From Ignavibacteria bacterium (GTDB taxonomy: Bacteria > Bacteroidota > Ignavibacteria > OLB7), in the NCBI GenBank assembly GCA_020635205.1, contig JACKAE010000002.1, positions 496,001 through 560,000 of the forward strand: DNA of 64,000 nt. Direction: 5' to 3'. Made by a program: the position numbers and the translations under genes. The notes below the pieces were generated by a model. That model searched no databases and had not been told where the DNA came from. It saw only the letters and a list, made by a program, of their open reading frames with translations. Below, piece by piece: positions 18,136 through 28,100 of the stretch. How positions within the stretch are numbered: the first letter of the stretch is position 1; each line of letters opens with the position of its first letter.

Positions 18136-18516
18136 ATGGATACAACTGCAGTTCAGACACGCTTTCGCGGGATCGACATCGCCACTGCCAATATGGACGA
18201 AATGGTCAAATTTTACCGTGAAGTTTTCCAAGTGGAGTTTGATGAGATAGTGCACGGAGATTGGCGACTCTATCGGGGAGAACTTGCCGGAATGAACTTC
18301 CTTCTCGCTCCGAGCGAGCCATCGGGGACAGATGAATCAACACCGGGTGTCCACCAGTTTCACCTTGCTGTTGAGGATTTACCAGAGTTTGTTGAGAGAG
18401 TTAGAAGTCTCGGCTATAGAGTTGAATCGGCCAACTTCGGTCCAGAGGAGAATTACTGCGTGCGCGATGCCGACGGTCACCCGTGGATTGTAGGACAAAA
18501 CTCGGATGGTATCTGA
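18136..18516 (+). CDS. VOC (glyoxalase-fold) family protein
   Basis: The 126-residue protein has the paired beta-alpha-beta-beta-beta modules of the vicinal oxygen chelate superfamily: FRGIDIATANMDEMVKFYREV at the start and VHQFHLAVEDLPEFVERV in the second half, ending NYCVRDADGHPW. The usual first metal-binding His and the final Glu of EFRDPDG-type motifs are replaced, so metal binding may be altered. The ATG at 18136 follows a good AAGGAG. Its position after the carboxyltransferase invites comparison with methylmalonyl-CoA epimerase, but the motifs do not support that name. Confidence 0.75.
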   Translation: MDTTAVQTRFRGIDIATANMDEMVKFYREVFQVEFDEIVHGDWRLYRGELAGMNFLLAPSEPSGTDESTPGVHQFHLAVEDLPEFVERVRSLGYRVESANFGPEENYCVRDADGHPWIVGQNSDGI

Positions 18517-18594
18517 AAACAAAAATACCCCTTCAGGACCATCGAGAACCTTTGCGGCTTTGCGTGAGTCTCCTTCGCGGCATTACGAACAATC

Positions 18595-19227
18595 ATGAGC
18601 ATACTCAATCAGCTTTCGTCCTCACTCAACCGTCGGGACGAAATCCCAAACCAAGAACTTGCGCGGGCACTCGCGGAGAAGGGCGACCGCAAAGGAGTTC
18701 GAGAGGTTGTTGGGGCGCTTCAGTCAGGCAATCAGAATATCAAGAACGACTGCATTAAAGTTCTCTACGAAGTCGGTGAACTGAAACCCGAACTAATATC
18801 AGAATACCTTCCACTCTTTGTCGACCTTCTCAAGAGCAAAAACAATCGTTTGGTCTGGGGAGGGATGACTGCGCTGAGCACCCTTACTACTCTCGAGTCT
18901 GCGATTCTCTACGAGCGATTGCCTGAGATTATCGATGGTGCATATAGGGGGTCAGTGATTGCGAAAGATCATGCAGTGAAGATCTTGGTTGCCCTGGCTG
19001 GGGTGAAGGAGTACACCGACGACGTTCAACTCCTCTTGCTGGATCGACTGAGAACAAGTCCCGACAACCAATTCCCAACCTATGCTGAAAAGACAGGCCA
19101 GGTTATCACCGAGCCACACAAATCTCTGTTCCTCAGTATCCTTCACGCTCGGCTGGAAGAGATTGAACAGGAGTCGAAGCGCAAGCGAGTGGAGAAGGTG
19201 ATACGGAGGATAGAGAAGGGAGGATAA
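18595..19227 (+). CDS. HEAT/armadillo-like helical repeat protein
   Basis: The 210-residue protein has no signal peptide and is built of helical pairs of about 35-40 residues (KGVREVVGALQSGNQNIKND, then KPELISEYLPLFVDLLKSKN, then WGGMTALSTLTTL), the pattern of HEAT or armadillo repeats. Such proteins are scaffolds. No catalytic motif is visible. The C-terminus is highly charged (EEIEQESKRKRVEKVIRRIEKGG-like). It lies in a run of unrelated plus-strand genes with no tight coupling. The biological role is unknown. Confidence 0.7.
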   Translation: MSILNQLSSSLNRRDEIPNQELARALAEKGDRKGVREVVGALQSGNQNIKNDCIKVLYEVGELKPELISEYLPLFVDLLKSKNNRLVWGGMTALSTLTTLESAILYERLPEIIDGAYRGSVIAKDHAVKILVALAGVKEYTDDVQLLLLDRLRTSPDNQFPTYAEKTGQVITEPHKSLFLSILHARLEEIEQESKRKRVEKVIRRIEKGG

Positions 19228-19311
19228 TCTCACTCTTAGGCAGAAGATTTATAGCCGGCACCATACTCTCGTATCCACATCCAACAAAATTCAAAGAACC
19301 TCAGGTGAACC

Positions 19312-19701
19312 ATGTTTAAGTTTTTTAGAAAGAAGAGTGAGCTTGTTATTCCTGAATTTCCCTCACTGCAGAGCTCGGAGATCAAGGACAAATACTTCCG
19401 GCGGAGTGCAAAATGGTACTCACTTGACGAGGGGATGATAGCAGTGAAAGAACCGTATAGGCCGAGATTTTTGACAATGGAGCCTTGGCCACAAAAGGTT
19501 TTTCTCGACGCTGATGGAAAAAAAACAGTTGAAGAGTATGTGTACCATACTGCTGCCGGGTATAACGTGAGACAAGGGGTGCCTCCAGAGTTAGCTGATT
19601 TGATCCTTGAGATCATCAACGACTTTGCAGAAAACTACAAGATTATTGAACTGGTTGATACCGTATCAGAACTACCTGACTCTTTCCTTAAATCCCAGTA
19701 A
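19312..19701 (+). CDS. Hypothetical protein
   Basis: This 129-residue cytoplasmic-looking protein has an AGGTG ribosome site before its ATG and no signal peptide, membrane segment or motif I recognise. It is rich in aromatic residues, and its C-terminal third is predicted by eye to be helical (PELADLILEIINDFAENYK). It may be a real small gene because it fills the gap neatly and its codon use is like that of its neighbours. No function is proposed. Confidence 0.6.
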   Translation: MFKFFRKKSELVIPEFPSLQSSEIKDKYFRRSAKWYSLDEGMIAVKEPYRPRFLTMEPWPQKVFLDADGKKTVEEYVYHTAAGYNVRQGVPPELADLILEIINDFAENYKIIELVDTVSELPDSFLKSQ

Positions 19702-19726
19702 GTAAACCTAAGAAGCAGCCGCAGTT

Positions 19727-20512
19727 ATGACCGTTCTCTACAACACCATCGGCGTTGGCTACGACGACACGCGAAAGGCAGACCCATACATCGTTGAACG
19801 ATTCCTTCACTTGCTCCAACCAGAAATTGGGGAGCGCTATTTAGATATTGGTTGCGGCACGGGGAACTACACGAGCGAACTACAGCGTCGCGGATATGAC
19901 TTCATTGGAGTTGATCCCTCCGCAGCAATGCTCGACGTAGCAGGCGAGAAGAACCCAAACGTTGATTGGCGTATCGGCAGTGCGGAGGCAACTGGATTGG
20001 ATGCAGAGTCTGTTGACGGAGTTGTGGCAAGCCTTACACTCCACCACTGGAGTGACCTTGAGGCTGGCTTCGGTGAGATGTACCGAGTTCTCAAACGTGG
20101 GGGGAAGATGGTGATCTTCACCACAACGCCAGAGCAGACCGGAGGTTACTGGCTGAGCCATTACTTTCCGAAGATGATGGAAAACTCTGTCCGACAACTT
20201 CCCTCCTTCGAGAGAGTGGAGCGTGCCCTAACCTCGGCAGGATTTTCTTCAATCCAGACCGAGAAGTATTTCGTGCAGCCTGACTTGAAGGACCTGTTCC
20301 TCTACAGCGGCAAACACAATCCAGAACTCTACTTCAAGCCCGAAGTGAGAAGTGGAATCTCTTCGTTTGCAGCGTTTGCAAACCGAGAGGAGGTAGAGCA
20401 TGGCTTAGAGAAGCTGCGAGAGGACATCGAGAGTGGAAAGATTGAGGAGGTTGTGGAACAGTGGGAAAATGATTTGGGAGATTATCTGTTCATCACAGCG
20501 CGCTCAGTCTGA
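19727..20512 (+). CDS. Class I SAM-dependent methyltransferase
   Basis: The 261-residue protein has motif I LDIGCGTGNY (residues 39-48), the acidic strand-2 end FIGVDPSAAML, a motif-like VDGVVASLTLHHW in place of motif II, and the post-motif YRVLKRGGKMVIFTT. These define a UbiE/Methyltransf_11-type enzyme. The substrate could be a small molecule or a lipid; the C-terminal 100 residues, which would decide, are not recognisable. It is not tightly coupled to its neighbours. Confidence 0.87.
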   Translation: MTVLYNTIGVGYDDTRKADPYIVERFLHLLQPEIGERYLDIGCGTGNYTSELQRRGYDFIGVDPSAAMLDVAGEKNPNVDWRIGSAEATGLDAESVDGVVASLTLHHWSDLEAGFGEMYRVLKRGGKMVIFTTTPEQTGGYWLSHYFPKMMENSVRQLPSFERVERALTSAGFSSIQTEKYFVQPDLKDLFLYSGKHNPELYFKPEVRSGISSFAAFANREEVEHGLEKLREDIESGKIEEVVEQWENDLGDYLFITARSV

Positions 20513-20626
20513 ACGTGTCAGCGTAAGTTGGTGGATTGAGGAGGGATAAGCTGCAGAGACGCAGATAGTACAGAGAAGAAGATCACGTATTGTTGAGCAG
20601 AACTACACATTCAAGAAGAGTATAGA

Positions 20627-21385
20627 ATGAACCAAAAGATAGCGTTAGTAACTGGTGGAAGCCGTGGACTTGGCAGAGATATGGCGTTGTCGCTGGCTGG
20701 GAAGGGGATCGACGTAATTCTAACGTACCACACCAGTGCAGGTGCAGCGCAGAAGGTGGTAGAGGAGATTGAAGCGGAGGGGAGAAAGGCTGTTGCCCTG
20801 CAAGCAGATCACTCCGACATTGCGGCAATTGATAGCTTCCTCGACAAGGTGCAGTCGACACTCCGCGAAGTTTGGAATCAAGAGAGGTTTGATTTCCTCA
20901 TTAACAACGCCGGCATCGGGGCAACGATTCCCATCGCTGAGGTAACCGAGGAGGCGTTCGACAAGTTGGTGAACACAAACTTCAAGGGAGTCTACTTCCT
21001 CACCCAGAAAGCTCTACCACTGATGAACGATAACGGAGGTGTTGTCTTTATCTCCTCCGGAACCACACGGTTCTGCGTTCACGGCTACTCCATCTACTCT
21101 TCTCTCAAGGCTGCCCTCGAGGTCTTCACGAAGTATGTGGCTAAAGAATTTGGATCGCGTGGGATTCGTTCGAACATTGTTGCTCCCGGTCCAACTGAGA
21201 CCGACTTCAACGGAGCGGCGATCAGGAACAATCCTCAGGTGAAATCCTTCTTGTCATCGCTGTCACCGTTGGGGCGTGTTGGCAACGCTGACGATATTGG
21301 GAGCGTGGTTGCCTTCCTCTGCACCGACGAAGCGAGGTGGATTAACGGACAGCGGATCGAAGTCTCCGGTGGTATTTCATTGTAA
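20627..21385 (+). CDS. Short-chain dehydrogenase/reductase (3-oxoacyl reductase type)
   Basis: The 252-residue protein is a classical SDR: nucleotide-binding TGGSRGLG (residues 9-16), NNAG (93-96), and the catalytic Ser144, Tyr157 and Lys161 in the YSSLK motif. Thr35-His36 after the second strand lacks an acidic residue, which usually means NADP(H). It ends ARWINGQRIEVSGG, as in FabG-like enzymes. The substrate is unknown. The FAD monooxygenase 115 bases downstream might act on the same pathway, but the sequence does not prove it. Confidence 0.9.
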   Translation: MNQKIALVTGGSRGLGRDMALSLAGKGIDVILTYHTSAGAAQKVVEEIEAEGRKAVALQADHSDIAAIDSFLDKVQSTLREVWNQERFDFLINNAGIGATIPIAEVTEEAFDKLVNTNFKGVYFLTQKALPLMNDNGGVVFISSGTTRFCVHGYSIYSSLKAALEVFTKYVAKEFGSRGIRSNIVAPGPTETDFNGAAIRNNPQVKSFLSSLSPLGRVGNADDIGSVVAFLCTDEARWINGQRIEVSGGISL

Positions 21386-21499
21386 ACTACTGAGCAGTTC
21401 CGCAAAAAGTGGGGGAGAACGTTGACGATTGTTTGCTGACGGTTAATAAGTTGCGAACGCAACCGATTGACCTTTCAACGTAAGCGAACAGTGGAGTTC

Positions 21500-22642
21500 A
21501 TGTCCTATCAGGTGACCATTCTCGGCGGCGGTATTGCTGGTCTAACAACCGCAATTGCCTTAAACAATCTTGGTATTGAGACGGTAGTTTTCGAGGCGGC
21601 ACACCAGATTAAGGGTGTGGGAGCCGGGTTAGGGTTGGGAGCGAACGCGATTATGGGTTTCGAGCGTTTGGGAATTCGTGATGAGGTGATCGCTCGGGGG
21701 AGAGTGCTCCCCTCTTTTGCCATCCTCGACCAAGAGGGGAAACCGATTACCGTTACCGACACCGCTCAGGTCAGTGCGAAGTATGGCGTCGACAACTTTA
21801 CCATCCACCGTGCAGAACTCCATCAACTTCTTCTCTCAAAACTTGATCCCAAAACAGTACATACGGGGAAGCGGGGTGTGCAAGTTGAACAAAGTCAAGA
21901 CTCTGTTGAAGTCACATTCGACGACGGATCCACAGTCGCCACTAACTTCCTGATTGTTGCCGATGGAGTTCACTCAGCTATCCGGCAAAAACTACTGCCG
22001 AACACTGCACCTCGCTACGCGGGCTACACCTGCTGGCGGTCGGTAATCGATAAGGGTGATCTTAATCTCTCCTCAAGTTCTGAAACGTGGGGTTCCAAAG
22101 GTCGTTTTGGCATTGTCCCCTTAGCAAAGGACAAAGTCTACTGGTTTGCCTGCATAAACGCTCCACGAAATAGCGAGCATTTCAGGAATTATCGTCGAAA
22201 TGATCTGCTGAACAACTTCGGCGACTATCACGAGCCGATTCCATCAATCCTGAAGAAGACAAAAGATGAAGAGTTGCTGTGGAATGACATCATCGACGTT
22301 GAGCCGTTGCCAAACTATGCGTTCGGCAGAGTTCTCTTAATTGGAGATGCCGCTCACGCCACTACCCCGAATATGGGGCAGGGAGCATGTCAGGCAATAG
22401 AAGATGCTGTTGTTCTCGCCAATGAATTGGAGGCAAATAGGGATGTGCTTCAAGCATTCAGCAACTTTGAGAAGAGAAGGTTGAAGAGAACCCACTACAT
22501 CACCAACACCTCGTGGAAACTCGGGAAGGTTGCACAGCTTGCGAATCCTTTCTTTGCATCACTCCGGAACAGCCTCTTCCGAATCCTCCCCTCAAGTATC
22601 AACCAGAAGCAGTTGGAGCGGTTATACGACGTTGATTTTTGA
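21500..22642 (+). CDS. FAD-dependent monooxygenase (aromatic hydroxylase type)
   Basis: The 380-residue protein is a group A flavoprotein monooxygenase: dinucleotide-binding GGGIAG (9-14), DG motif (Asp155-Gly156 in VADGVHSAIR) and GD motif (Gly282-Asp283 in LLIGDAAHATTPNMGQGA). These enzymes use NAD(P)H and oxygen to hydroxylate or epoxidise aromatic or isoprenoid substrates. The downstream gene is an intradiol-type dioxygenase, which hints at handling aromatic compounds, though that protein is exported. The ATG at 21500 has a GGAG before it and gives the standard N-terminus. Confidence 0.87.
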   Translation: MSYQVTILGGGIAGLTTAIALNNLGIETVVFEAAHQIKGVGAGLGLGANAIMGFERLGIRDEVIARGRVLPSFAILDQEGKPITVTDTAQVSAKYGVDNFTIHRAELHQLLLSKLDPKTVHTGKRGVQVEQSQDSVEVTFDDGSTVATNFLIVADGVHSAIRQKLLPNTAPRYAGYTCWRSVIDKGDLNLSSSSETWGSKGRFGIVPLAKDKVYWFACINAPRNSEHFRNYRRNDLLNNFGDYHEPIPSILKKTKDEELLWNDIIDVEPLPNYAFGRVLLIGDAAHATTPNMGQGACQAIEDAVVLANELEANRDVLQAFSNFEKRRLKRTHYITNTSWKLGKVAQLANPFFASLRNSLFRILPSSINQKQLERLYDVDF

Positions 22643-22939
22643 GGGTGTTCACCATCTCTCTACCAAATACGCATCCTGCATGCAAGCACTGGATACATGC
22701 CACCCTCTATCTATTTCTCCCGGCATCGGTCTCTTCTCAAATGGAAGCAATTGTTCGGTTCAATTGTCTACAGGGGCAGTGAATTTTTTGAAAGCATTGT
22801 ATAGAGATAGAGATGTATCGCTCTAACTGTTTGTTGGTTGTTTCGATGACGTTGTTGCAACAGGTTTCCCTCTCTAACACTCCAATTGATGTGCTCTTCA
22901 ACGGTTCGGGTATAACGGAACTTCTTACTTACTGGAGGA

Positions 22940-23950
22940 ATGAAAGTGGATAGAAAAAACTTCCTGAAAAGTGTTGGGCTTGCTGGCTTGGGATTAACGC
23001 TCCCCGTTTCAAAAGTCTTTAGCAAGACAGAGACAGAAACCTCTGACTGTGTGCTGATTCCATCTGAAACCGCTGGGCCTTTTCCGTTAGATCTGACCGA
23101 AAACTCCACGTTTTTTAGGCAGGACGTGCGTGAGGGGAAGGCAGGAGTTCAGCTCAACGTGCGACTCCGAATAATGGGGGTAGACAACTGTCAGCCGATG
23201 CAAAATGTCCGGGTGAATATCTGGCACTGCGACAAGGATGGTCTCTACTCAGGGTACGACAACAACATGAACAGCGGACAGGCCGGGCTGACCTACCTTC
23301 GGGGCTATCAGATCACCGACGCCAATGGTGAAGTGGAGTTCGTCACGATCTTTCCCGGCTGGTACAACGGACGTATCTGCCACATCCACTTCCAGGTTTA
23401 CGTCAGTTCTTCCTACGCAGCAGTCTCGCAGTTGACGTTTGATATTCCGGCGAAGAACGCGATCTATGCGGCAAACTCTTCTATCTACACGAAGGGGGCA
23501 GACCCGACATCCTTTTCCGGGGATAATATCTTCGCCGATGGATACCAGTACCAGCTTGCAACGCTAACTCCGAATGCAAGTACTGGGGGATATGATACCT
23601 TTCTTGAGGTATCTGTGCGAGGAGCCGGGGCAACTTCGGGGGTAGGACATCTCGAAAGAGAGAACGACAAACAGTTCACGCTTGAGCAGAACTACCCGAA
23701 CCCGCTCAGCCGTGCGACAACGATTCCCTTCAGTTTGGAGAGAGCTTCGGACGTTTCAATCGAACTCTGGGATCTTGCTGGCAAGAAGGTTGCCACGATC
23801 GATCGGAAAGGATTGAGTGCCGGGAAGCACAACGTTGATATCATGCTCGACGAACTCGGACTCAGACCAGAAAACTATGTCTACCAGATCGTCGTGACGA
23901 ACAGAGATGGAGTTTACAAGGGGAACAAGTTGATGACGGTGGTGCGGTAA
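22940..23950 (+). CDS. Exported intradiol ring-cleavage dioxygenase-like protein with T9SS tail
   Basis: The 336-residue protein begins with a Tat-like signal (DRKNFLK, with RK where RR is normal), then an intradiol dioxygenase domain (about 35-230) with the four iron(III) ligands expected by alignment: Tyr103, Tyr142, His148 and His150 in FPGWYNGRICHIHF. Residues about 245-336 form a T9SS C-terminal domain starting QNYPNPLSRATTI and ending with the usual YVYQIVVTNRDG strand. It should be exported and either released or attached to the outer membrane. A GTG at 22946 is a possible alternative start, since GGAGG lies too close to the ATG at 22940. The substrate is unknown. Confidence 0.85.
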   Translation: MKVDRKNFLKSVGLAGLGLTLPVSKVFSKTETETSDCVLIPSETAGPFPLDLTENSTFFRQDVREGKAGVQLNVRLRIMGVDNCQPMQNVRVNIWHCDKDGLYSGYDNNMNSGQAGLTYLRGYQITDANGEVEFVTIFPGWYNGRICHIHFQVYVSSSYAAVSQLTFDIPAKNAIYAANSSIYTKGADPTSFSGDNIFADGYQYQLATLTPNASTGGYDTFLEVSVRGAGATSGVGHLERENDKQFTLEQNYPNPLSRATTIPFSLERASDVSIELWDLAGKKVATIDRKGLSAGKHNVDIMLDELGLRPENYVYQIVVTNRDGVYKGNKLMTVVR

Positions 23951-23957
23951 GTATGTG

Positions 23958-23988
23958 CCGGGGGATCAACCTGTTGTTGATCCCCCGG
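23958..23988. terminator. Perfect 13-bp hairpin between convergent genes
   Basis: CCGGGGGATCAAC at 23958-23970 pairs exactly with 23976-23988 around a CTGTT loop. It sits between the convergent stops at 23950 and 24042. There is no long T tract, so it is a strong but atypical bidirectional terminator candidate. Confidence 0.7.
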
Positions 23989-24041
23989 ATTCATACCATT
24001 CTGATCTCGTTCAATGGATAACGTCCCGTTGGGAACCTGTT

Positions 24042-25127
24042 CTATATAGGAACATCCAACAACCTGCTTGGCAGATCGGCCTCTTTGCGTATCTCATCAA
24101 GAGTCGTAAGTGCAAAGGAGAAGAAGAAGGCATTTCCTACAGCTGTCATTTCACGGACAATAACCTGTGCTTTGAGTTCAGCATTCACCCGAGCCATCTG
24201 TTCCTTTGTCTCTTTATCGACTCTGGAAAACCATGTGCTCGGCCCATCCCACCCGGCTATGAAATGCCTGACTAGCCATTGAGATTTCTGCACATCTGAT
24301 TCGCGAAATCCCAGTTCCTTGAGAACGATTGGAAGCAGTGCTCCTCGCTCCGATATATCGAGCCGGGCGATATGATCCTGGTAGGTTTCTTCCCTGAGAA
24401 TGGGCAGGACAACTTCTTTGAGTTGATTGTGGTTGTGCACAAGCTGCTTCTTCATTTCCTTGACAAAGACCGACACGACTGTTTTGTGCAGAATTGCAGT
24501 GAGTTCGGAGACGGCAGTGGGAACCAGATTCATCAAGGAAATTCTTCTGTGCAGCAAAGAATTTATCAGTCTTTCGCAAACCTCCGCTACTGCTTCTGCC
24601 ACCTTCCCAGTTGTTTCTACGAGCGCTTTGCTGGCCTTGGAAGTTGCTTCTCTGTCCAACCAGTCTATGAATGCCTTGAACGCTGCTATTCTTACTCTCT
24701 CTGGCAATTGGTTGAGTCCTATCAGGGCGCGAGGCCCGGAGAGGTTGGTAAACTCTGGTTGATGGTCAACCTCTTCAGTTATCGGGTCTGAAGGTTCAAG
24801 ATAATGTTCGCTACGTTGATTGATTTCATCAAGCATTTTGTTGGCTTCATCCCTGAATGCAAGGGCAAAGTCCTTTGCAAGGTCTACAACGTTAAGCACT
24901 GATTTGCCATAAGGAACAAACTCTTTTATCATGGTTTTGAGAAGCGCACTACGATACTCACGAAACGCTGCTTCAAGCTGTGGGTATTCTGAAAAGAATT
25001 CCTTGATTGCTGGGATTAGCCCTGTCTCACGTGGTATCTCCACAACATCTTCGGCAACTTGCTCGACCATTTTTTCTCGCACATTACCGACCAGATTGCT
25101 GACATTGTTAATTTCAGGACTGCTCAT
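24042..25127 (-). CDS. Orphan helical protein, coupled to the 1009-aa gene upstream
   Basis: The 361-residue protein has no signal peptide, no clear membrane helix and no motif I recognise. It is predominantly helical with long amphipathic stretches (VNLVGNVREKMVEQVAEDVVE-like at the start, KALVETTGKVAEAVAEVCERL in the middle), and contains a YPQLEAAFREY segment. The start at ATG 25127 is preferred because GGAGGG precedes it by five bases; it overlaps the end of the 1009-residue gene by 14 bases, so translation is coupled. It may be a chaperone or partner of that protein. That is inference; no family is claimed. Confidence 0.75.
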   Translation of the reverse strand: MSSPEINNVSNLVGNVREKMVEQVAEDVVEIPRETGLIPAIKEFFSEYPQLEAAFREYRSALLKTMIKEFVPYGKSVLNVVDLAKDFALAFRDEANKMLDEINQRSEHYLEPSDPITEEVDHQPEFTNLSGPRALIGLNQLPERVRIAAFKAFIDWLDREATSKASKALVETTGKVAEAVAEVCERLINSLLHRRISLMNLVPTAVSELTAILHKTVVSVFVKEMKKQLVHNHNQLKEVVLPILREETYQDHIARLDISERGALLPIVLKELGFRESDVQKSQWLVRHFIAGWDGPSTWFSRVDKETKEQMARVNAELKAQVIVREMTAVGNAFFFSFALTTLDEIRKEADLPSRLLDVPI

Positions 25128-28100
25128 TGTTACCCTCCGCACTCACGGAAACACTTGCTGCCCCTTCGTATGGGGTTGGGTCACCGAGAAGCTCGGAATT
25201 CAAGCGTTTCTGTAGTCGTTCTGCTTCGAGTTGTGCCTGTAATACTTCTGCTTCTTTCATTTTGATGTCAAGTTTGCGGTGTTCCCGTATAAAGTCTTCG
25301 CATCCTGAGCATTCACCGAGAACTGGCTCAACAATCATTCCTCCTGTCGGCATTGTCACTACTTCGGGTTTGGGACCTTGCTTTCTCTGGAAGAGTTTGT
25401 TGATTCCCTCACGCCGGCGCAACTGTTCCCATCCCTTATCTATGCCTAACAAAGCTTCATCATCAGTGATACGAAGGATGCCATACCTTCCCTTGAACCC
25501 ACTCCAAGTATGCTGTGTCGAGTGGAGTGGAATATCGTTCTGACTGAGAAGGGTGGTGATCTGTGCTTCAGTCATTGTGCTCCAGACGCTTTGAGCATAG
25601 TACTCGATATTCTCTTTGATGTGGCATCGGAGGCGTTCGTATTCTACGCGGAGCTTTGCATAGTGCCGTTGTTCGTCACGTCGCTGCCTGAGCATCGACT
25701 CGTATTGTGCACGCTCCTCAAGGGTTGCGTTGGCTCCCAGCACTGCAACTTCACCAACGTACTGTGCCATACTCAGGTAGTGACCGTAGAGGCTCATCAT
25801 TGTTTGTTCCATCCCTTCATCGTCCGGCAAAACATCGAGCATCCCCGTCTCATCAACAAAGAAGAGAACAACTGCCAGCAGCGACATTACGAGTGGAGTG
25901 GTGAGAATTGCTGCAGTTGCAGCAGTGAGGGTTACAGCAGGAATTGGTAAAGCCAGGGCAACCAACGCAGCAATACCACCTGTTGACAGAATACTGGCAA
26001 CCATATTGACTTTGTCAAATGCCTGTTGCAAGTCACCAACCTGATTAATAAACGTTGCCACAGCTTCAACCAGCGCTCGATTGCGTTGTGCACCTTCTGG
26101 CATCGACTCAACGAGGCTGTAGCGAGCATCCAATGTGGCAAGAGCAAGCTCAAGTTCTGGAGCCATTATCCTGAGAATCTCCCAGTACAGAAAACTTCCC
26201 GGACCTGGCTCAAATCCGGCTGTGTTGGCAAAGACAAATGCTGTGGAAGAAGCAGGGCGAAAGGGTGGTAATGCTGAAGATAGCTCTGCAAGGAACTCAA
26301 AAGGTGGATTCAGGGAAGTAAGTGCTTGTATTGCTTCGGCTCCGCAATTGATAGCGACTTGTACTGCTTCTGCCCAATTCCCATCGTTTGCCAAACCTAT
26401 TGCTGTATCTAAACAGTCAGGGGTCAAGTCAATAGTGATTCCTCCGCTTCCATTGCTGTTTGTATTGTTCGAAGAGCTTCCCTCGCTACTTCCACCAAAG
26501 GTGTTTGCCATACATGATGTGAAGGCATTAATACCTTCCTGAATGTTACCTGTGCTGACGGCCGCAAACATATTCCCGATACACTCGATAAAGTTTGTCA
26601 AGTTAGAAGGGAGATCGCCGCTGAAGAAAGGGTTACTTCCAGACAATTTCCGGTATTGTTTCAAGAGCATAATAACAACGTGTTCCATTGCGTTTGCTCC
26701 ATTCGTCACCACGCTATCGTCCAGCGATCCCTGGAACAGACCGAGCTTTTCGTTGGTCAGCAACTCTTTGGCAGCCTCAAACCCCGCGTAGTAGGTCTCG
26801 CAGGGGAGAAGTTTCCGGAGCATACATTCATGGCAGAGAACCCACTCTTTGGTGATTGCCGGGGTTGGAAGTGGGATCAGGAGATATGGATCAACAGATG
26901 CCACACTCGTTGTTACCTCGAAAGTTTCATTGACTTCGAAGAAGTGATAGTTAACTGAGTGGCACTTGTTCGGGTTCTTGAGTGTGCGGGTCCAGGTGTT
27001 TTCGAACCCACTTTCCGAGGCCAGCTCTACGGTGGAAGTTGATTTCGTCTTCAGGTGCCGTGCTGCTTTCGCAGTCGTATTCCTGATCTGTTCTTCGGTT
27101 GCCTCAATACTTGCCTCGATGTTCCCTTTCTGTTCTGCATTGGCTCCTTCATTAGCATTGGCCTTGGCGCCAATTGGTATCTCTTCGATGGGAAGGGTGA
27201 TGTTTAGCCCGATCTCACCAGTGATGTTCCGGCTGTATTCTCCGCTCAGTGCTGAACTGACCCGCTTTGTTGTAGCCAGAGACCACTTTTCATCGCCAAC
27301 GATTTCATTGCTGATGTCTTCGTCAACCGATGTTACCTCTGCGCGGCGTTCTGTTTTTTTCCTCCATGACTTCGTTACGATCTCCACTGATTCGTCAGGG
27401 GCAAGCGCAATTGAACGAAGCAATCGACCCGTTGTGTATCCTCTACTCAGCCATTGCTGAGCATACTCGACTCCGATTGCGAAGAGAGGATTGTTGCTTA
27501 CACCTTGTGGAGTCGGGAGTGATCCTAACGGTTCTACCAGATCCTTGATAATGTCAAGCAATGATCGTTCTCTCCCGAGGTTGGATGCTCTGTGCCGCGA
27601 ACCTGACAGCGCGAGCAGTTCATTCCGAAGTTGTTGAGCGGTGGCTTTTGCTTTTTGCTCAGTACTTTTTGGCGCGTTCTTTCGATCGTTCTCTACTTGC
27701 TGATATCGAGATAACACTTCACGAACTTGTCCCTGTTTGTAGAGAAGCTCAACTGGTGTACCTGGCCTTTTCTTCTGTTGTGCCAAGCGAGCTGTTTCGA
27801 GTGCTACTCGTGACTTTTTTGAAGTTGCGCTTCTCCTGAAACGCTCTGTTTGTTTCTGAATCCGAATTTCAGGAATGATTGGCCTGTACTTCACTTCTCC
27901 ATCTTTTATAGGGGCTGCTTCTGGCTCTTTGGGATCACCATCTTTTTCGAGGGGTTGTTTTGAAATTGTTGGAAGGATAAATTCAATGAAATCAATCTGT
28001 TCTACTGCTTTTCCGGGCTGAAGGTTTGTACACGCGGTGTTTGAGTTTGCTCGTACGGGTATACTCTGTTGTGGGAAATCATCCCGATTGTCTTGCGTTT

